Positions 10,773-20,774 of a stretch of DNA of 64,000 bases are shown here, piece after piece (the first letter of the stretch is position 1; each line of letters opens with the position of its first letter). The stretch spans positions 943,575 to 1,007,574 of the forward strand of contig MU006225.1 of the NCBI GenBank assembly GCA_010093685.1, in the 5' to 3' direction. Source of the stretch: Ophiobolus disseminans. Its lineage: Eukaryota > Ascomycota > Dothideomycetes > Pleosporales > Phaeosphaeriaceae. Both the position numbers and the translations under genes were made by a program. The notes under the pieces are model-generated. The model made no database searches. It was not told where the DNA came from and was given only the letters and a program-made list of their open reading frames with translations.

Positions 10773-11696
10773 ATGACCGCGACACTCGGTTTCCTCAACC
10801 TTCCTGCAGAGTTGCGCCTTCAGATCTACCGTCACATCAGCCCGACTAATCTGAGCTTCTCCTGCAATGACTACCAAGGCTTTTATACTTCATGCAAGAC
10901 GATCAAGCACGAGATGGACGTGGAGTGTTCGAGACCGATCAGGGGAGAGCTCCAGAAACTCCGACAAGACGACCGTATCTTCCTTCTTGATGAAGGATAC
11001 TTCAACGGCACTCGTTACGCGTATAATCCCACCAAGTTCTGGCATCTCAACGACGTCAGGCTCAACATATACGTTGACCTTGCCAGACTTTTGCAGGAAT
11101 ACACCAATCCTTCATTCAACCAAGCCTCATCTTTCGACAACATTATCGAACCATTGGCGCACTGGCCAATCACAAGTCTAGCCATCCACCTCCGCAACGA
11201 TCGCAAATCCCGCAAGGAGCGCGGATGGCAAGAGACATGCGGACTTTTGATAATCCACCAGGTCTCATACCCCATCATCAGTCGCGTATGCACTGGTTCA
11301 TTCGACCCCAGAGCCAGCAACGTCCCTCTACCGCCGTATGGCCTTGGTGTATACAACAAACGGTTGCGTAGCATTGTGGTCGATGGAGAATACGCGTCCT
11401 TTCCAGGACACACATATACTTGGATTTGCGGGACCTCTGGCACTCTTTGGAGCATGCGTGAATCGTCTCCGATCGGCTGTGATGCCGCTATCTGCAAGCT
11501 GGTGTGGGTCGTCGGTGAGGTTGGACAGGTTGATGTGGAGGATGCACGGGACGAAGAGACTCGGCAGAGCATAAGGAGATTCGATCGCTTCTGCGAGGAG
11601 CATGGTGTGGAGAGCAGTACGAAGAGAGGGCGTGCTCGACGCCGCGGTAGGCAGGTTTCCGATAAGAGATGGCAGTCTCACACGCCAACTCGTTGA
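10773..11696 (+). CDS. F-box-like protein, relative of the 34-40 kb array
   Basis: Single exon of 307 aa. The N-terminus has FLNLPAELRLQIYRHIS (the LPxELRxxIY motif) followed by GFYTSCKTIKHEMDVE, matching the GLYxSCxQIKxExxxE block of the tandem array members at 34-40 kb. The middle (IIEPLAHWPITSLAIHLRND) also has a counterpart in the 35511 gene (IIPLAHW). The C-terminal 100 residues are longer than in the array and end in a basic Arg-rich tail (KRGRARRRGRQV). Intact. It is probably a dispersed, older member of the same family. Function unknown. Confidence 0.75.
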   Translation: MTATLGFLNLPAELRLQIYRHISPTNLSFSCNDYQGFYTSCKTIKHEMDVECSRPIRGELQKLRQDDRIFLLDEGYFNGTRYAYNPTKFWHLNDVRLNIYVDLARLLQEYTNPSFNQASSFDNIIEPLAHWPITSLAIHLRNDRKSRKERGWQETCGLLIIHQVSYPIISRVCTGSFDPRASNVPLPPYGLGVYNKRLRSIVVDGEYASFPGHTYTWICGTSGTLWSMRESSPIGCDAAICKLVWVVGEVGQVDVEDARDEETRQSIRRFDRFCEEHGVESSTKRGRARRRGRQVSDKRWQSHTPTR

Positions 11697-11904
11697 AAAG
11701 ACAGGACGATTGAGTATGAACGGATTGATCGAGAAGAATTTGCCCAGGCTATAGAAGACGTTCATGTGTTAAGACGGAAGACGGTCATGTTTTAGGATGG
11801 GAGAAGGCGGTGCCTGGGAGGGATTGGCATTGAGGTCGTCGCGTCGATAAGGTAGCTATTGGTTGCTCATACTTTGCATTTTGCTCGCACTAGTAGTTGT
11901 AGAA

Positions 11905-12490
11905 CTAGCTGTTGAACCAATCCACTCCCCTGACCAACTTGTCGCACACATATCCTGTGACCACGGCATAGAAACCCTTATGCAACACATCCATTACCTG
12001 TTCGTTGACTGGCCACGTTCAAGGCAGCGCGCTCGTTCCGGCAGTCAACTCGACAGTTTGATCCATCATAATCCTGATACCGGCGTGGATAAATGTCGCA
12101 ACCGGACCAATGACTCCGTAACAGCTCATGATGGCGCGCATAGGGCCAGCAAGCATGCCCATGCCGTAATGGTGCAAGTTGTTGAGCAAGTCAAAATAGC
12201 GGGAGTAGAAATCAGCTGAGACTCCGAGATGGTTGCCCATGGTCCGAACTGGAACGTATGAATTGGGACGGTGCGTAAGGAGTTGTTCGAGCTTGTTGGA
12301 GCTGGAAATACTGGAAGATATTAGTTTGGGAAGCGACAATTAGATGCTGCACTTGCAAAAGAGCGCACAAGAAACCAGCATCGATGCCAATAGCCACCGC
12401 TCGATCGAAACCGACTTTAGGGAAGGTTGGGTATGATGACTTTGCATCTGGCAGCGAGACGGTGCCTGCACGAGTGTGATATTGCGGCAT
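11905..12490 (-). pseudogene. Unknown conserved-looking protein with in-frame TGA
   Basis: Exon 1 runs 12490-12353; a 61 nt intron (donor GTGCAG, acceptor AACAAG) joins it to exon 2 from 12291, which reads YGMGMLAGPMRAIMSCYGVI, a Gly/Met-rich helical stretch that looks evolutionarily constrained. The frame stops at TGA 12021-12019, but the same frame then continues TWPVNEQVMDVLHKGFYAVV to a TAG at 11907-11905. The simplest reading is a Trp (TGG) to stop change in a recently disabled gene. Alternatively, a 57 nt GT-AG segment that includes the stop could be spliced out without changing frame; it has no clear branch site. I do not recognise the family by name. Confidence 0.5.
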
Positions 12491-13167
12491 TTTGACGATC
12501 TGGCGTGTCTTTCGCAATCTTTGTGAGAATCACAGTATTGAGTTGAGATTCGTACAAAAGGTGAAGAAGTTGTGGCTTTGAAACGTTCTTTGGACTGGTT
12601 GTGTTGCGTCGCATGGCAGTCATTGGTTCGACATATTTCGTTCACCTTGACGTCACGCATCACCAACAAATCACATGGACGTCGCTTGAATGCCAACCAC
12701 ACCGCATCAATAGCACATCTCTCAAGGTCGGGATCATAGATTGTCTCTCGCTTCTTTTCTATCCTACGTTTCTTTGTGTTGATTGAGAATTGAGAGGGGG
12801 TATGGGGTGGGGATGGAGTGGGGACGCAGGGGGAGTTGGTGGAGTGAGGATGTAGGTGGAGTTCGTTCTTTTGTACTTCCCGACCATGGTACCCACTTAC
12901 GTGCGAACCTGTTGATGAATTGCACACCCGGAACTTTGTAGTTAGTATGCCGAGGTCGGCGATACCAACCGTGATACTCCCCTGAGTCATGTGCGCCTCC
13001 ATATCATACCTCGAGTATACCCCTCTCACGTTCTAGACATTCACACAAATTATTCAAATTACAACTTAGCGTTATTATAACACCACTTCACTGCTTCGCC
13101 TACTTCCACGAGCGACAACTCTCACGACAAAAATCACACCTGGGCAGTTGCGAGAAATCAGCATATC
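12491..13167. other. Intergenic between divergent genes
   Basis: A long minus-strand frame crosses this region but its composition is not protein-like and it starts without context, so I do not call it. A purine-rich block (GGGGTATGGGGTGGGG type) lies at about 12795-12850. Confidence 0.45.
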
Positions 13168-13770
13168 ATGTCTGATGCGTTCCCTCGATACCGTTGTATC
13201 GGAAAGGGCTTTTGCGGTACTGTTTGGACAGCCAACAACCGAGACGCCATCAAGCGCGAAGATGGAGGACCTGGCCGCTCACTCACAAACGACTACGCGA
13301 TGCATTTCCGGATTATCCAGGGATTCTACCAGTACCTACATCCTAAGTCCCTAATGATACCACAATACCGCGCACTCATCGAGCCGACCATTGAAGCATG
13401 GTGGTCTTTGCAGCTTCCGCGCTTTCCAGAGAAATTCGAGGCGTGTAGAGCGCTCGTATCGGAACGTATACCGCCTATACCCAGGTCCGCCAGCGATCAA
13501 ATCGTTGACCGCTATTGTGCTAGGAACGACAAGTTAGCGAGTTTCGTGAAGAAGAACAAAGAAGACGACGACTGTCTTGTACGCCCCTTGCTTGGTCGTC
13601 GCCGCAACCCCTCAAGCGCAAACAGTAGCCCTCCCACACGCTTCTTCAGTTTACGCAACCTACAGCTACACGTCGATCAAATGGAGACTTCAAATTCGTT
13701 GCCTAGCGACTGCTCGGCAGCAAGCTTTGTCCGCCGAAGAGTGTCCCTCACCAAGCTCACGATCGCATAG
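13168..13770 (+). CDS. DUF3669-domain protein, C-terminally truncated
   Basis: From ATG 13168 the protein shows the order of motifs I associate with fungal DUF3669 proteins: IGKGFCGTVW, DGGPGRSLTNDYAMH, CRALVSERIPPIP, DDCLVRPLLGRRR and FFSLRNLQLHVDQME. Family members normally continue with a conserved second half after the DQME motif. Here similarity stops there, and the last ~30 codons are the antisense of the neighbouring minus-strand gene, whose stop codon is at 13677-13679. The gene therefore seems cut at a rearrangement junction near 13675. If translated it gives 200 aa without the C-terminal half; it is probably non-functional. Confidence 0.7.
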   Translation: MSDAFPRYRCIGKGFCGTVWTANNRDAIKREDGGPGRSLTNDYAMHFRIIQGFYQYLHPKSLMIPQYRALIEPTIEAWWSLQLPRFPEKFEACRALVSERIPPIPRSASDQIVDRYCARNDKLASFVKKNKEDDDCLVRPLLGRRRNPSSANSSPPTRFFSLRNLQLHVDQMETSNSLPSDCSAASFVRRRVSLTKLTIA

Positions 13771-14699
13771 TCCCAAGGTATTTTGTGTTCAATCCCACCA
13801 GGACCAATAACCGCTATTATGCTGTCCATGACTAACCCGACCAGATCAGCCCGTGTCTCTTGGATCAGTTCTCTTATTGGTGGCCTAGGCGTTTTTGACA
13901 TTGGATGTACCGGTCGGCGAAGTGGGCGAGCGTGTTCCAGTTTCGCCCAGGCGTTGACAAAATCACGCGCCAATATTCTCCATCCAGCATCCTTCTTATC
14001 GTGAAGGAGGCGAAATTACCTCAAGATACCAAAGCACTTCTTCTGATAGTCTGCTCTCAGCTGGTAGGTCGACCAGAGTGCACTGTAGCCATAACTTTTC
14101 GCGCCCGAGGGCGAAGCTCGGTACTTGAACATGATCTCGAGGTTTGTGTCGAAGAGCGGATGATTGTCGTATCAATACTTCCTGAGCCATCGCCGGAGAT
14201 TCTCTCTCCAGTTTTGTTGCTCCCATCTTCTATCATCCAGGACAATCGTCGTGTTTGCCTCAGTCACATTGTCAACACCGCAGGCATCCGCCAACAAACG
14301 AAAAGCCCGCTGCCGCTCAAACAGTAGACTTGTGTGAAAGGAGTCGACCTGTACAACAAATTTGTAGGTGGTGTCAAAGCTAAACCACAAGGTCTCAGCC
14401 ATAAGCTGGCGCGAAGCACGGCTGAGCCGGGGCAGTTTAGAACACAAGTTGCCTTCTGTATCGATGACAAACTCGTCTCGATACCAAGATGGCGGAATAG
14501 GATCAGATTCACAGTAACTACCAGGTAGCGAAGGTCGGCGTCGATATTCACTCGTGGACACGGCTGTAGCCCCGGTTTTGTCATCGCTGTCGACTTCTTC
14601 GTCGTCTTCGCTGTCGTTCTCCCCGTCCTCATCCTGATCTTCATGCTCAAAGCCCTGCTCATCGGGATGCAACTCTTCAAGGGTTTCCTTATCTTGCAT
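13677..14699 (-). pseudogene. Decayed hypothetical gene with two in-frame stops
   Basis: One minus-strand frame runs from ATG 14699 to the stop at 13677-13679 (340 codons), interrupted only by TGA at 14172-14174 and by TAA after ILR near 14000. On both sides of each stop the reading stays protein-like: LCSKLPRLSRASRQLMAETL, YDNHPLFDTNLEIMFKY, then GWRILARDFVNAWAKLEH. TAA fits CAA to TAA, and TGA fits CGA to TGA, both C-to-T changes. The N-terminus is a very acidic Asp/Glu stretch. Family not recognised; it may be an F-box-like protein. The 3' end overlaps the truncated DUF3669 gene tail to tail. Confidence 0.55.
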
Positions 14700-15376
14700 T
14701 CTCGCAGCCTGTCGTTATCGCCCTTCACGGCGTCGTCGCGAAGCCTGTTTATGTGCTTCGAAATAGAACTCATACACCGGATTCCGTATTTCTGCAGGAT
14801 GATCGAAGAAGCACTTCTGAGTGGAATTTATTGGCTGGAAAGTCATCAGTCAATGGCCATACTTATAAGCAAACTCTCATACCTTGACTTCTATGACTTT
14901 CATGTTCGCGCTTCAGATTCGACCTTCATTACATTACCGTCGCACAACATACAGCCCCAATATATAGTACTTTGTTGATTGCAGTTTCCATTTGCGCTTA
15001 GGTTGATTGATGCGTAGAGCAGTCGCGCGTGATAGTTCCGAAGTAACATGAGCTTACCACAGCTAAGACTAGTGCCTATCCTTACGTGTCGATTACAGAA
15101 AGAGACGACGATCTACGGCATTCTTCATCAACTTGACGCTGGAAATGCCACCTCACAAACATACCACCAATCACTTCCAGCCACTCTACCTCGTCATCAC
15201 GTACAGCAATTAACATGCCACAATGAAGCGTGCAACATCACAACATAAGCAGTGAAAACGCCAATTCATGACAGCCACGCAGCATAAATTATACGTCTTC
15301 TTGCAGTTCCACCTCCTCAAATCCTCACAATACAAACCTTAAATCGCTGCTTTAAGCCACCACAATCCGCAGCACA
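14700..15376. other. Intergenic, no gene seen
   Basis: Promoter region of the decayed minus-strand gene and of the small gene at 15377. Only short non-descript frames. Confidence 0.45.
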
Positions 15377-15721
15377 ATGTCAGCCAAACTCCCACACACC
15401 AACCCGCACCACAGATCCACCTCACTCATCCCGCCCATCCTCCCCTTCTCAACGCCCTTCTCCCACGCCACCGAAAACACTGAGTTCGAGCGCGCAATAC
15501 GCCCACACCTACGGTCCTCAGAGGTGCTGCGCATCGAGCGCGACATGGAAGCCGCGGGGCAGGATCCGGCGGTGTATTGGCCCAGGGGGGTGTTGCAGTG
15601 GGTGTGGAGTCATCCGGGGGAGTATGTGGAGGTGAGGAGGGTTGCGAGGGGGTGTGTGAGGGGGCTTGCGCTTCATGGGATGCTGTTGTACGCAAAAAGG
15701 CCGACCTTCTCGCTGTTGTAG
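15377..15721 (+). CDS. Small hypothetical protein ending in a dispersed repeat
   Basis: 114 aa from an ATG in a good context (CAGCACAATGTC). GC-rich third positions resemble those of nearby genes. The N-terminal half is Pro/His/Ser-rich; the second half is helical (RSSEVLRIERDMEAAGQDP). The last ten codons and the stop fall in a 39 bp repeat (15692-15730) whose only other copy in this window, at 30413-30451, also ends a reading frame in the same phase (AKRPTFSLL here, AKRPTFPLL there). The native C-terminus has probably been replaced or extended by that repeat. Function unknown. Confidence 0.45.
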   Translation: MSAKLPHTNPHHRSTSLIPPILPFSTPFSHATENTEFERAIRPHLRSSEVLRIERDMEAAGQDPAVYWPRGVLQWVWSHPGEYVEVRRVARGCVRGLALHGMLLYAKRPTFSLL

Positions 15722-15730
15722 CTTGAAGGT
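15692..15730. repeat. 39 bp dispersed repeat, copy 1
   Basis: Core starts GCAAAAAGGCCGACCTTC and ends TAGCTTGAAGGT; it differs from the copy at 30413-30451 at one base. ACCTTC and GAAGGT can pair as a 6 bp stem around a 15 nt loop. It supplies the last codons and the TAG stop of the small gene at 15377. Confidence 0.7.
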
Positions 15731-16005
15731 TGATATAGTGGATATCTGACAGATGCAGTGATGGAGAACATATTAGGGATGGGGAGGGAAATATTAGAAA
15801 GAGGATCGGAGCTGCTGAGTAGCTTTTTGTATTTTGAAGGTATGGGTATCTTGAGATGGCTCGGGGGGTGACCTGAGATCATCAAGTGTAGGGAAATGCG
15901 AGTCCACCGTGTATACATGTCTAGTTGATTGACATGTCTCTTTTTCTACCGTGAACGCCGTGTAACATGCCTTATCCGTTCCTTGCAGCGTGTAGCTTGC
16001 CGCAC

Positions 16006-18744
16006 TCAAGGCTTCCTGATCACGACCAAGGTCGGCTGCTTCTTCCTCGACTTAGGCTTGGGCTTCTGCTTCGAGTCCGCAACCTTCGGCTTCTTCACCT
16101 TAGCCTTCTTCCTCGGCTCAAGGTTGTTGACCTTGTCGGCACCTGCACCGCGCTTATTGCCACTCTTGGTCGCAGTCTTTCCCTCCTCCGCCTTACCCTT
16201 GCCCTTTCCTGCACTCTTTCCTTTTCCTGCACCCTCGTCCTCGTTCTCGTCGCCGACTTTCCTCGCACCCCGCTTGACGCCCTTGTCGCTTCTAACCGCG
16301 CGCTCCTTGGGCTTCGGCTTCAACAACCCATGCTCCTTGATGTAGTACACCAGCTCGAGAGCCGTGTCGCAGAATTCCTGCGCGCCGCGGATCAGCTTTG
16401 CGGGCTGCTTGTTGCTTTCGATGCCCGCGCGCCAACGATCGATGACGGCGAAGAAGATCTCGTCGGGATCGGCGTCTGTCGCGTTACGCAGGCGCTGGTA
16501 CTCGGCCTCGCCCTGGTCATGATCGTCGTGCCAGTGTCCGCGACCTGTGCCAAATTCGTCGCCTATCTCGTACTGTACGAACGCTTCGATGACCATGACG
16601 GCGATGGTGTGGAAGTTCATAATCGCGTTGGCGGGCAGAGGGTCGGGCATCGCGAGGGCTTGTTGGCCGGGTAAGAAGCAGGTGACGAAGAGGTGGACCT
16701 CTTGTTCGCTGTGGTCGGCGGATAGAATCACTTCTTCGCGGTATAAGCCAGGGAGTGAGACTTTAGCTATGGTGGGGTCATCTTTGTCCTTACCGGGCTC
16801 GACTTGAACGTCATATTTGGGCAGCGTCCAGTCGATGCTGGCAGCAGCGGCGTTGGACTCAGATGCTGCTTTGGTGGGGCTGGAGGTCTGCGTAGGCTGA
16901 GTTTCGACACGCTGTTTAGAAGGAGCTTTCTGCACCTTGTCGATGGCCTGTGGCAGCTGGGTTGCCTTCAACTGTTTGAGGAACTCGGCGTTATCATCAT
17001 CACCCCCACAATCATGCTCGTCCTCCTGTGGGTCAGCTCTGTGTGGCGGCGATTCGCCCATCACGGAATCGCTCAGCACCGAGGGGTGGCGTGGCACTCG
17101 TGTGCGCAGTGGCTCATCATCATCTGAAATATCAATCACCTCGGCAACTCCAACTTTTCGTGCCTTGTGCGTCTGCCCACTGGCGTGACCTGAAGGAGCC
17201 TGGAATGATGACGCATGACTGTTCGAATGATTCCCCATAGGTGCGTGAGCCCCCTTATCATGGGCAGAAGTTGGGTAGGTCGAGTACGCTGGGAGCGGAG
17301 CTTGTTTGCTATACGATAACAGCGGAAAGCCCAAGTTGGGAAGTTCCCTGGCGTGCTGAGGAAGCTGTGGAAGGCCCATTGGAACTCCTTGATGCATAGG
17401 AGCACCCGCCGAGAATGGCCATGATCTTGGATCAAGAGGTGGAAATCCGGGCATAACACGAAGGTCTTCTCTTGGTGACTGGTGGTTGGGCATCTGCTGC
17501 CTGCCATCATGCCGAGAATCATCTGAGTTTGACGGTGCAGGCATTGATGGCGCACCATGGGCATTCTGGCTGTAGTGGCTCACTGGATACTGCTGTATGC
17601 GAGGCGGAGCTCCATAGCCTCCTAGGCGCGGGTCATATCTGGTGTCTGGATATCCCTGGAATTGATCGAAGTTTTGGCCTTGGCCTGGGTTGAACATGTT
17701 GATGTCGCCTTGGCGAGGCTGTTGACGCTGACCCAGTTGTGTAGATTTGAGTCTCGCCACCCCAGCTTTTAGGCGGGACTGCATCGTTGCCATGTGCCCA
17801 TCGTCCTCCTCTTCATCGTCTTCGGTATCAGAGTCGTTGGAAGAATCGTTCTGGGTGAACCGCATCTCGACATCAGCCTCATCTTCTTCGGATGAGCCTT
17901 TAGCTGAGTCCGACTGCTCGTCCTCAATCTGTTGATGGCTAGTTGCAGTCTCAATATCGAGCTCATGACGACTGTGGGTGGGTTGTGCCTCTTCAGCCTT
18001 CTTTGCTTGGGTGTTTTGCACTGGTGGAGCTTGAGCCGCCATGCTAGCGTATCCTCGGTTTGAGATAGCCTGTGGCTCGCCCATGACGAGGTCATTTTGG
18101 TGGGCTTGCTGGTTGCGAGCAGCCAGAGGGGCAGCGAGTAAGTATGGGTTACCCCTGACTGACTCGGGAGTCTTGGCCACAGGCTGATACTCTTGAGTTT
18201 CGGCAACAATAGCTGTAGTGTGGCGAGACAGGCGATTGTTGTCTTCTGACGTCGGTTCTGATGAAACAGCCTTATTCATCTGGTGGTCGTTAGAATAGCG
18301 GGCGGTGAGAACATTTTGCGTCGCACTCACCGCGGGAATGCCCAAAATATGATTATGTTCAAGCCGGGAAGCTGACAACATCTGCTCCGTGGGTTCGTGT
18401 GGCTTGGCAGAGTCCTCTCGCTGCAGAACCTTCTCCTCCTGGATGCGAGTCTCTTGCGCTGGGCTGGTATCCGTGGATTTTGCTCGCTGCTCGTGGGGTG
18501 CTTGGTCGCCAAGCTCGCAAGACTGCTGCTTCGCTACAGAATCACGATCAGATGTTGAGACATTGAGCTGAACTTCTTGGTTGGTGGCATCGCCAACTTT
18601 CTTGTTGCTCTGGGTTTTCGTGCCCACGGAGTCGTGCACACTGGAAGCAGGTGCAGTATGATCTTGGGGGTTGAGCTCGTCCGCGCCATCACCGGCGTCT
18701 ATGACGAGGTCTCGTGCGGGTGGGTCAGTGTCTTGAGCCGACAT
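16006..18744 (-). CDS. Large disordered, basic-tailed hypothetical protein
   Basis: A single 912-aa frame from ATG 18744 (the frame extends six codons upstream but without ATG). Residues 1-600 are low-complexity, rich in Gln, Ser, Pro and acidic runs (SNDSDTEDDEEEDDGHM). A more ordered region around residues 640-830 contains IDWTLPKYDVQVEPG, IMNFHTIAVMVIEAFVQYE and FCDTALELVYYIKEHGLL. The last ~70 residues are Lys-rich nuclear-localisation-like (KPKPKSRKKQ). This architecture suggests a nuclear, chromatin- or DNA-associated protein, but I recognise no named domain. Intact, with no introns seen. It converges with the small gene at 15377. Confidence 0.75.
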   Translation of the reverse strand: MSAQDTDPPARDLVIDAGDGADELNPQDHTAPASSVHDSVGTKTQSNKKVGDATNQEVQLNVSTSDRDSVAKQQSCELGDQAPHEQRAKSTDTSPAQETRIQEEKVLQREDSAKPHEPTEQMLSASRLEHNHILGIPAVSATQNVLTARYSNDHQMNKAVSSEPTSEDNNRLSRHTTAIVAETQEYQPVAKTPESVRGNPYLLAAPLAARNQQAHQNDLVMGEPQAISNRGYASMAAQAPPVQNTQAKKAEEAQPTHSRHELDIETATSHQQIEDEQSDSAKGSSEEDEADVEMRFTQNDSSNDSDTEDDEEEDDGHMATMQSRLKAGVARLKSTQLGQRQQPRQGDINMFNPGQGQNFDQFQGYPDTRYDPRLGGYGAPPRIQQYPVSHYSQNAHGAPSMPAPSNSDDSRHDGRQQMPNHQSPREDLRVMPGFPPLDPRSWPFSAGAPMHQGVPMGLPQLPQHARELPNLGFPLLSYSKQAPLPAYSTYPTSAHDKGAHAPMGNHSNSHASSFQAPSGHASGQTHKARKVGVAEVIDISDDDEPLRTRVPRHPSVLSDSVMGESPPHRADPQEDEHDCGGDDDNAEFLKQLKATQLPQAIDKVQKAPSKQRVETQPTQTSSPTKAASESNAAAASIDWTLPKYDVQVEPGKDKDDPTIAKVSLPGLYREEVILSADHSEQEVHLFVTCFLPGQQALAMPDPLPANAIMNFHTIAVMVIEAFVQYEIGDEFGTGRGHWHDDHDQGEAEYQRLRNATDADPDEIFFAVIDRWRAGIESNKQPAKLIRGAQEFCDTALELVYYIKEHGLLKPKPKERAVRSDKGVKRGARKVGDENEDEGAGKGKSAGKGKGKAEEGKTATKSGNKRGAGADKVNNLEPRKKAKVKKPKVADSKQKPKPKSRKKQPTLVVIRKP

Positions 18745-19838
18745 CGTGAAATTTTGAGGCAACCGCGATCCGGTGAGCGGACTCGAAGCGACTGTTCAGG
18801 AGGGATGAAGTGGTTGAAGCGATGACCGAGAGGTAGTGATCTTTGCTAATACTGATCGTGCTGTTGAGCAATTGAGCAATCTGCAGAGGTGGAGATGGGT
18901 CGAGAGTGGAGATTTGGCGAGGACGGCGAGTCGAAAGAGTAGGGCAGCCGCTTTATATATAAGTAGCAGCTAATTTCTGCTCACTAGTGATAAATCGACG
19001 ACTCTTACCTGACAAGCCAATTAAGCTGTTGAACTGAGAGAAACGTGCTATGGCTATTTTGCAGATTGCCGGCGCAACTCGAGGTGAACAGTAATAAAGA
19101 GGTCGCAGGCAGCCGTAAGCACAGCTGATGATGTCCACTTGACAAGCAACTGAGAGCACGTTAGCGTCTGAATTTTTTTACTCAAGAGTAAGACACGGCG
19201 GCGGCGGGTTGAGCGGGCGAGGTGGCAAGGCTGTAGAGCGGAAACCTAAGGTTCGAATGCGGCACGAGGTACATAGATGGCTGTGGGCCGCAAGGAATGA
19301 CGTGATTAGTGCCAAATGAAGTCTCGCTTTCCTCTCGCAGGCAGAGCGGCTCAGTCTCTGTAAAGAGGCTGCTGCTGGATGATTTCTTCGTCAACATAGA
19401 CCCGAGCTTGGCCAAATCGAGAAGCATACCCACACTGCGAGTAAAAGATATATGGTGTGGGAAGCATACCCAGAGCCCGACTACAAGGGTTACGTCTCGA
19501 GGAGCATACCCAGAGTGAGTATAAAATGTAATGGTTTTCGAGATCACAAAAGTAGCCCAAGTGACTGCAACTCGAAGAACAATCAGCTCAATGATCCGTA
19601 GTGGATAAAGAGAGACTCACGATCTGAAGCGAGTTTGATCATCCACCAGAAAAGCACACGTGCATTCCCTCGAAACATACTCGCTGCAGCTGCTGTAAAC
19701 GGGCATGATCTAGTAGTCCAGACTAGCAAATTGATCGTAATGATCGTGGCGTTGCAAATTGTCTCGTATCCCGTGGTATCTCATAACCTATCTCTTTATC
19801 CTCCGGCCTCATGTCTCGTTCATACACCAATACGCCAG
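18745..19838. other. Long intergenic region with 40 bp repeats
   Basis: The promoter of the 912-aa protein and the 3' flank of CFD1. A TATATATAAG run is near 18954. Contains the 3 x 40 bp array at 19421-19540. Reading frames here have no domain content. Confidence 0.5.
19421..19540. repeat. Three 40 bp tandem repeats
   Basis: Units start at 19421, 19461 and 19501, each opening with G(A/G)AGCATACCCA. Units 1 and 3 also share a GAGTA(A/T)AA...ATGG segment. The spacing is exactly 40 bases although the units have diverged. The period is not a multiple of three, so it is unlikely to be coding. Confidence 0.65.
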
Positions 19839-20774
19839 CTAACTTATCGTCTTGATATCCTGCACCAATCTCTTCACAAACCCATCAAACAACGGATACA
19901 GCGAACAATCCCTATACTTGTCCACGAAAAGCCCCTCCGGGCTCGCATCCAGCGCACCCGCAACCTCAATTCCGTCCACCTTCGTCCCCTCAGGATACAC
20001 CGGCCTCGTGCCCTCTTCCACCAACTGCACAAACGCCGGATCAATTGGCACGCTCCCTAAAAACGGAACCGCAAAGTCTCTTGCCATGATTTCTCCTCCG
20101 CCTTTACTAAAGACGTTTGTGCATTCCGAGCAGTTCGGACACACGAAGCCAGCCATGTTTTCTACCACGCCCAAGACGCGTATCGCCGTCTTCCGGCAGA
20201 AATTCAGCTCCTTTTTGACGTCTGAGATGGATATGGCCTGCGGAGTAGTCACGACCACCGCGCCGGCGAGATATGGGAGGTTCGCGGAGGGCGTGGGATT
20301 CGTGTTCTTGAGCAGCGTTTCCAGGAGCGAAATATGTTCGTCCGACGTGCCGGGCGGCGTATCGATGAGCAGGTAATCAATTTCCGGCCACAGGACATCC
20401 GTAAGAAACTGGCGCACCATAGCCGTCTTCTTGGGGCCGCGCCATATAACAGCATCACTGCGGTTAGGCAGTATGAAGCCGAGGGACATGCACGACAGCG
20501 CACCAATGGCCTGCTCTTCGGAATTTCGCGGTGGGAGGGTTTGTTTTGCGTGCACGTCGACGGGGATCCAGCCGCCGGGGGCTTGGCGCACTTTGCTCGA
20601 CTCGATGCCGAAGAAGCGCGGGATGCTCGGGCCGGTGAGGTCGATGTCGAGCACGCCGACGGTGTGGCCTTGCAGGGAGAGGGTGAGGGCGAGTTGGGTG
20701 GTTATGCTCGATTTGCCGACCCCGCCTTTGCCCGAGAGGACGAGGACGATGTTGCGCACGTTGTCGAGCGGCAT
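19839..20774 (-). CDS. cfd1: Cytosolic Fe-S cluster assembly ATPase CFD1 (NUBP2)
   Basis: 311 aa, single exon, intact; ATG 20774. A Mrp/NBP35-type P-loop ATPase: Walker A GKGGVGKSS at about residues 15-23, the conserved DIDLTGPS and FFGIE segments, MSLGFIL, WRGPKK, and Walker B-like LLIDTPPGTSD. The C-terminal CPNCSEC motif holds the bridging Cys pair that binds the shared 4Fe-4S cluster. It lacks the N-terminal ferredoxin-like Cys motif of NBP35, which separates the two, and the length suits CFD1. The product forms a heterotetrameric scaffold with NBP35 in the cytosol and passes clusters to cytosolic and nuclear Fe-S proteins. An essential gene in yeast, consistent with its clean reading frame among decayed neighbours. 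Confidence 0.95.
   Translation of the reverse strand: MPLDNVRNIVLVLSGKGGVGKSSITTQLALTLSLQGHTVGVLDIDLTGPSIPRFFGIESSKVRQAPGGWIPVDVHAKQTLPPRNSEEQAIGALSCMSLGFILPNRSDAVIWRGPKKTAMVRQFLTDVLWPEIDYLLIDTPPGTSDEHISLLETLLKNTNPTPSANLPYLAGAVVVTTPQAISISDVKKELNFCRKTAIRVLGVVENMAGFVCPNCSECTNVFSKGGGEIMARDFAVPFLGSVPIDPAFVQLVEEGTRPVYPEGTKVDGIEVAGALDASPEGLFVDKYRDCSLYPLFDGFVKRLVQDIKTIS

Noticed and set aside
12340..13029. 229-codon minus-strand reading frame
   Set aside because: Composition is not protein-like, it has no domain, and the real first exon (ATG 12490) uses another frame.
16006..16674. Plus-strand frames opposite the Lys-rich tail of the 912-aa protein
   Set aside because: Leu/Ser-rich antisense of Lys/Gly codons, without features of their own.
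18745..18762. Upstream start for the 912-aa protein
   Set aside because: The codon is TTG; the ATG at 18744 is the first real start.
19250..19262. GGTTCGAATGC as a tRNA B-box
   Set aside because: No A-box or acceptor stem could be found at the right distance.
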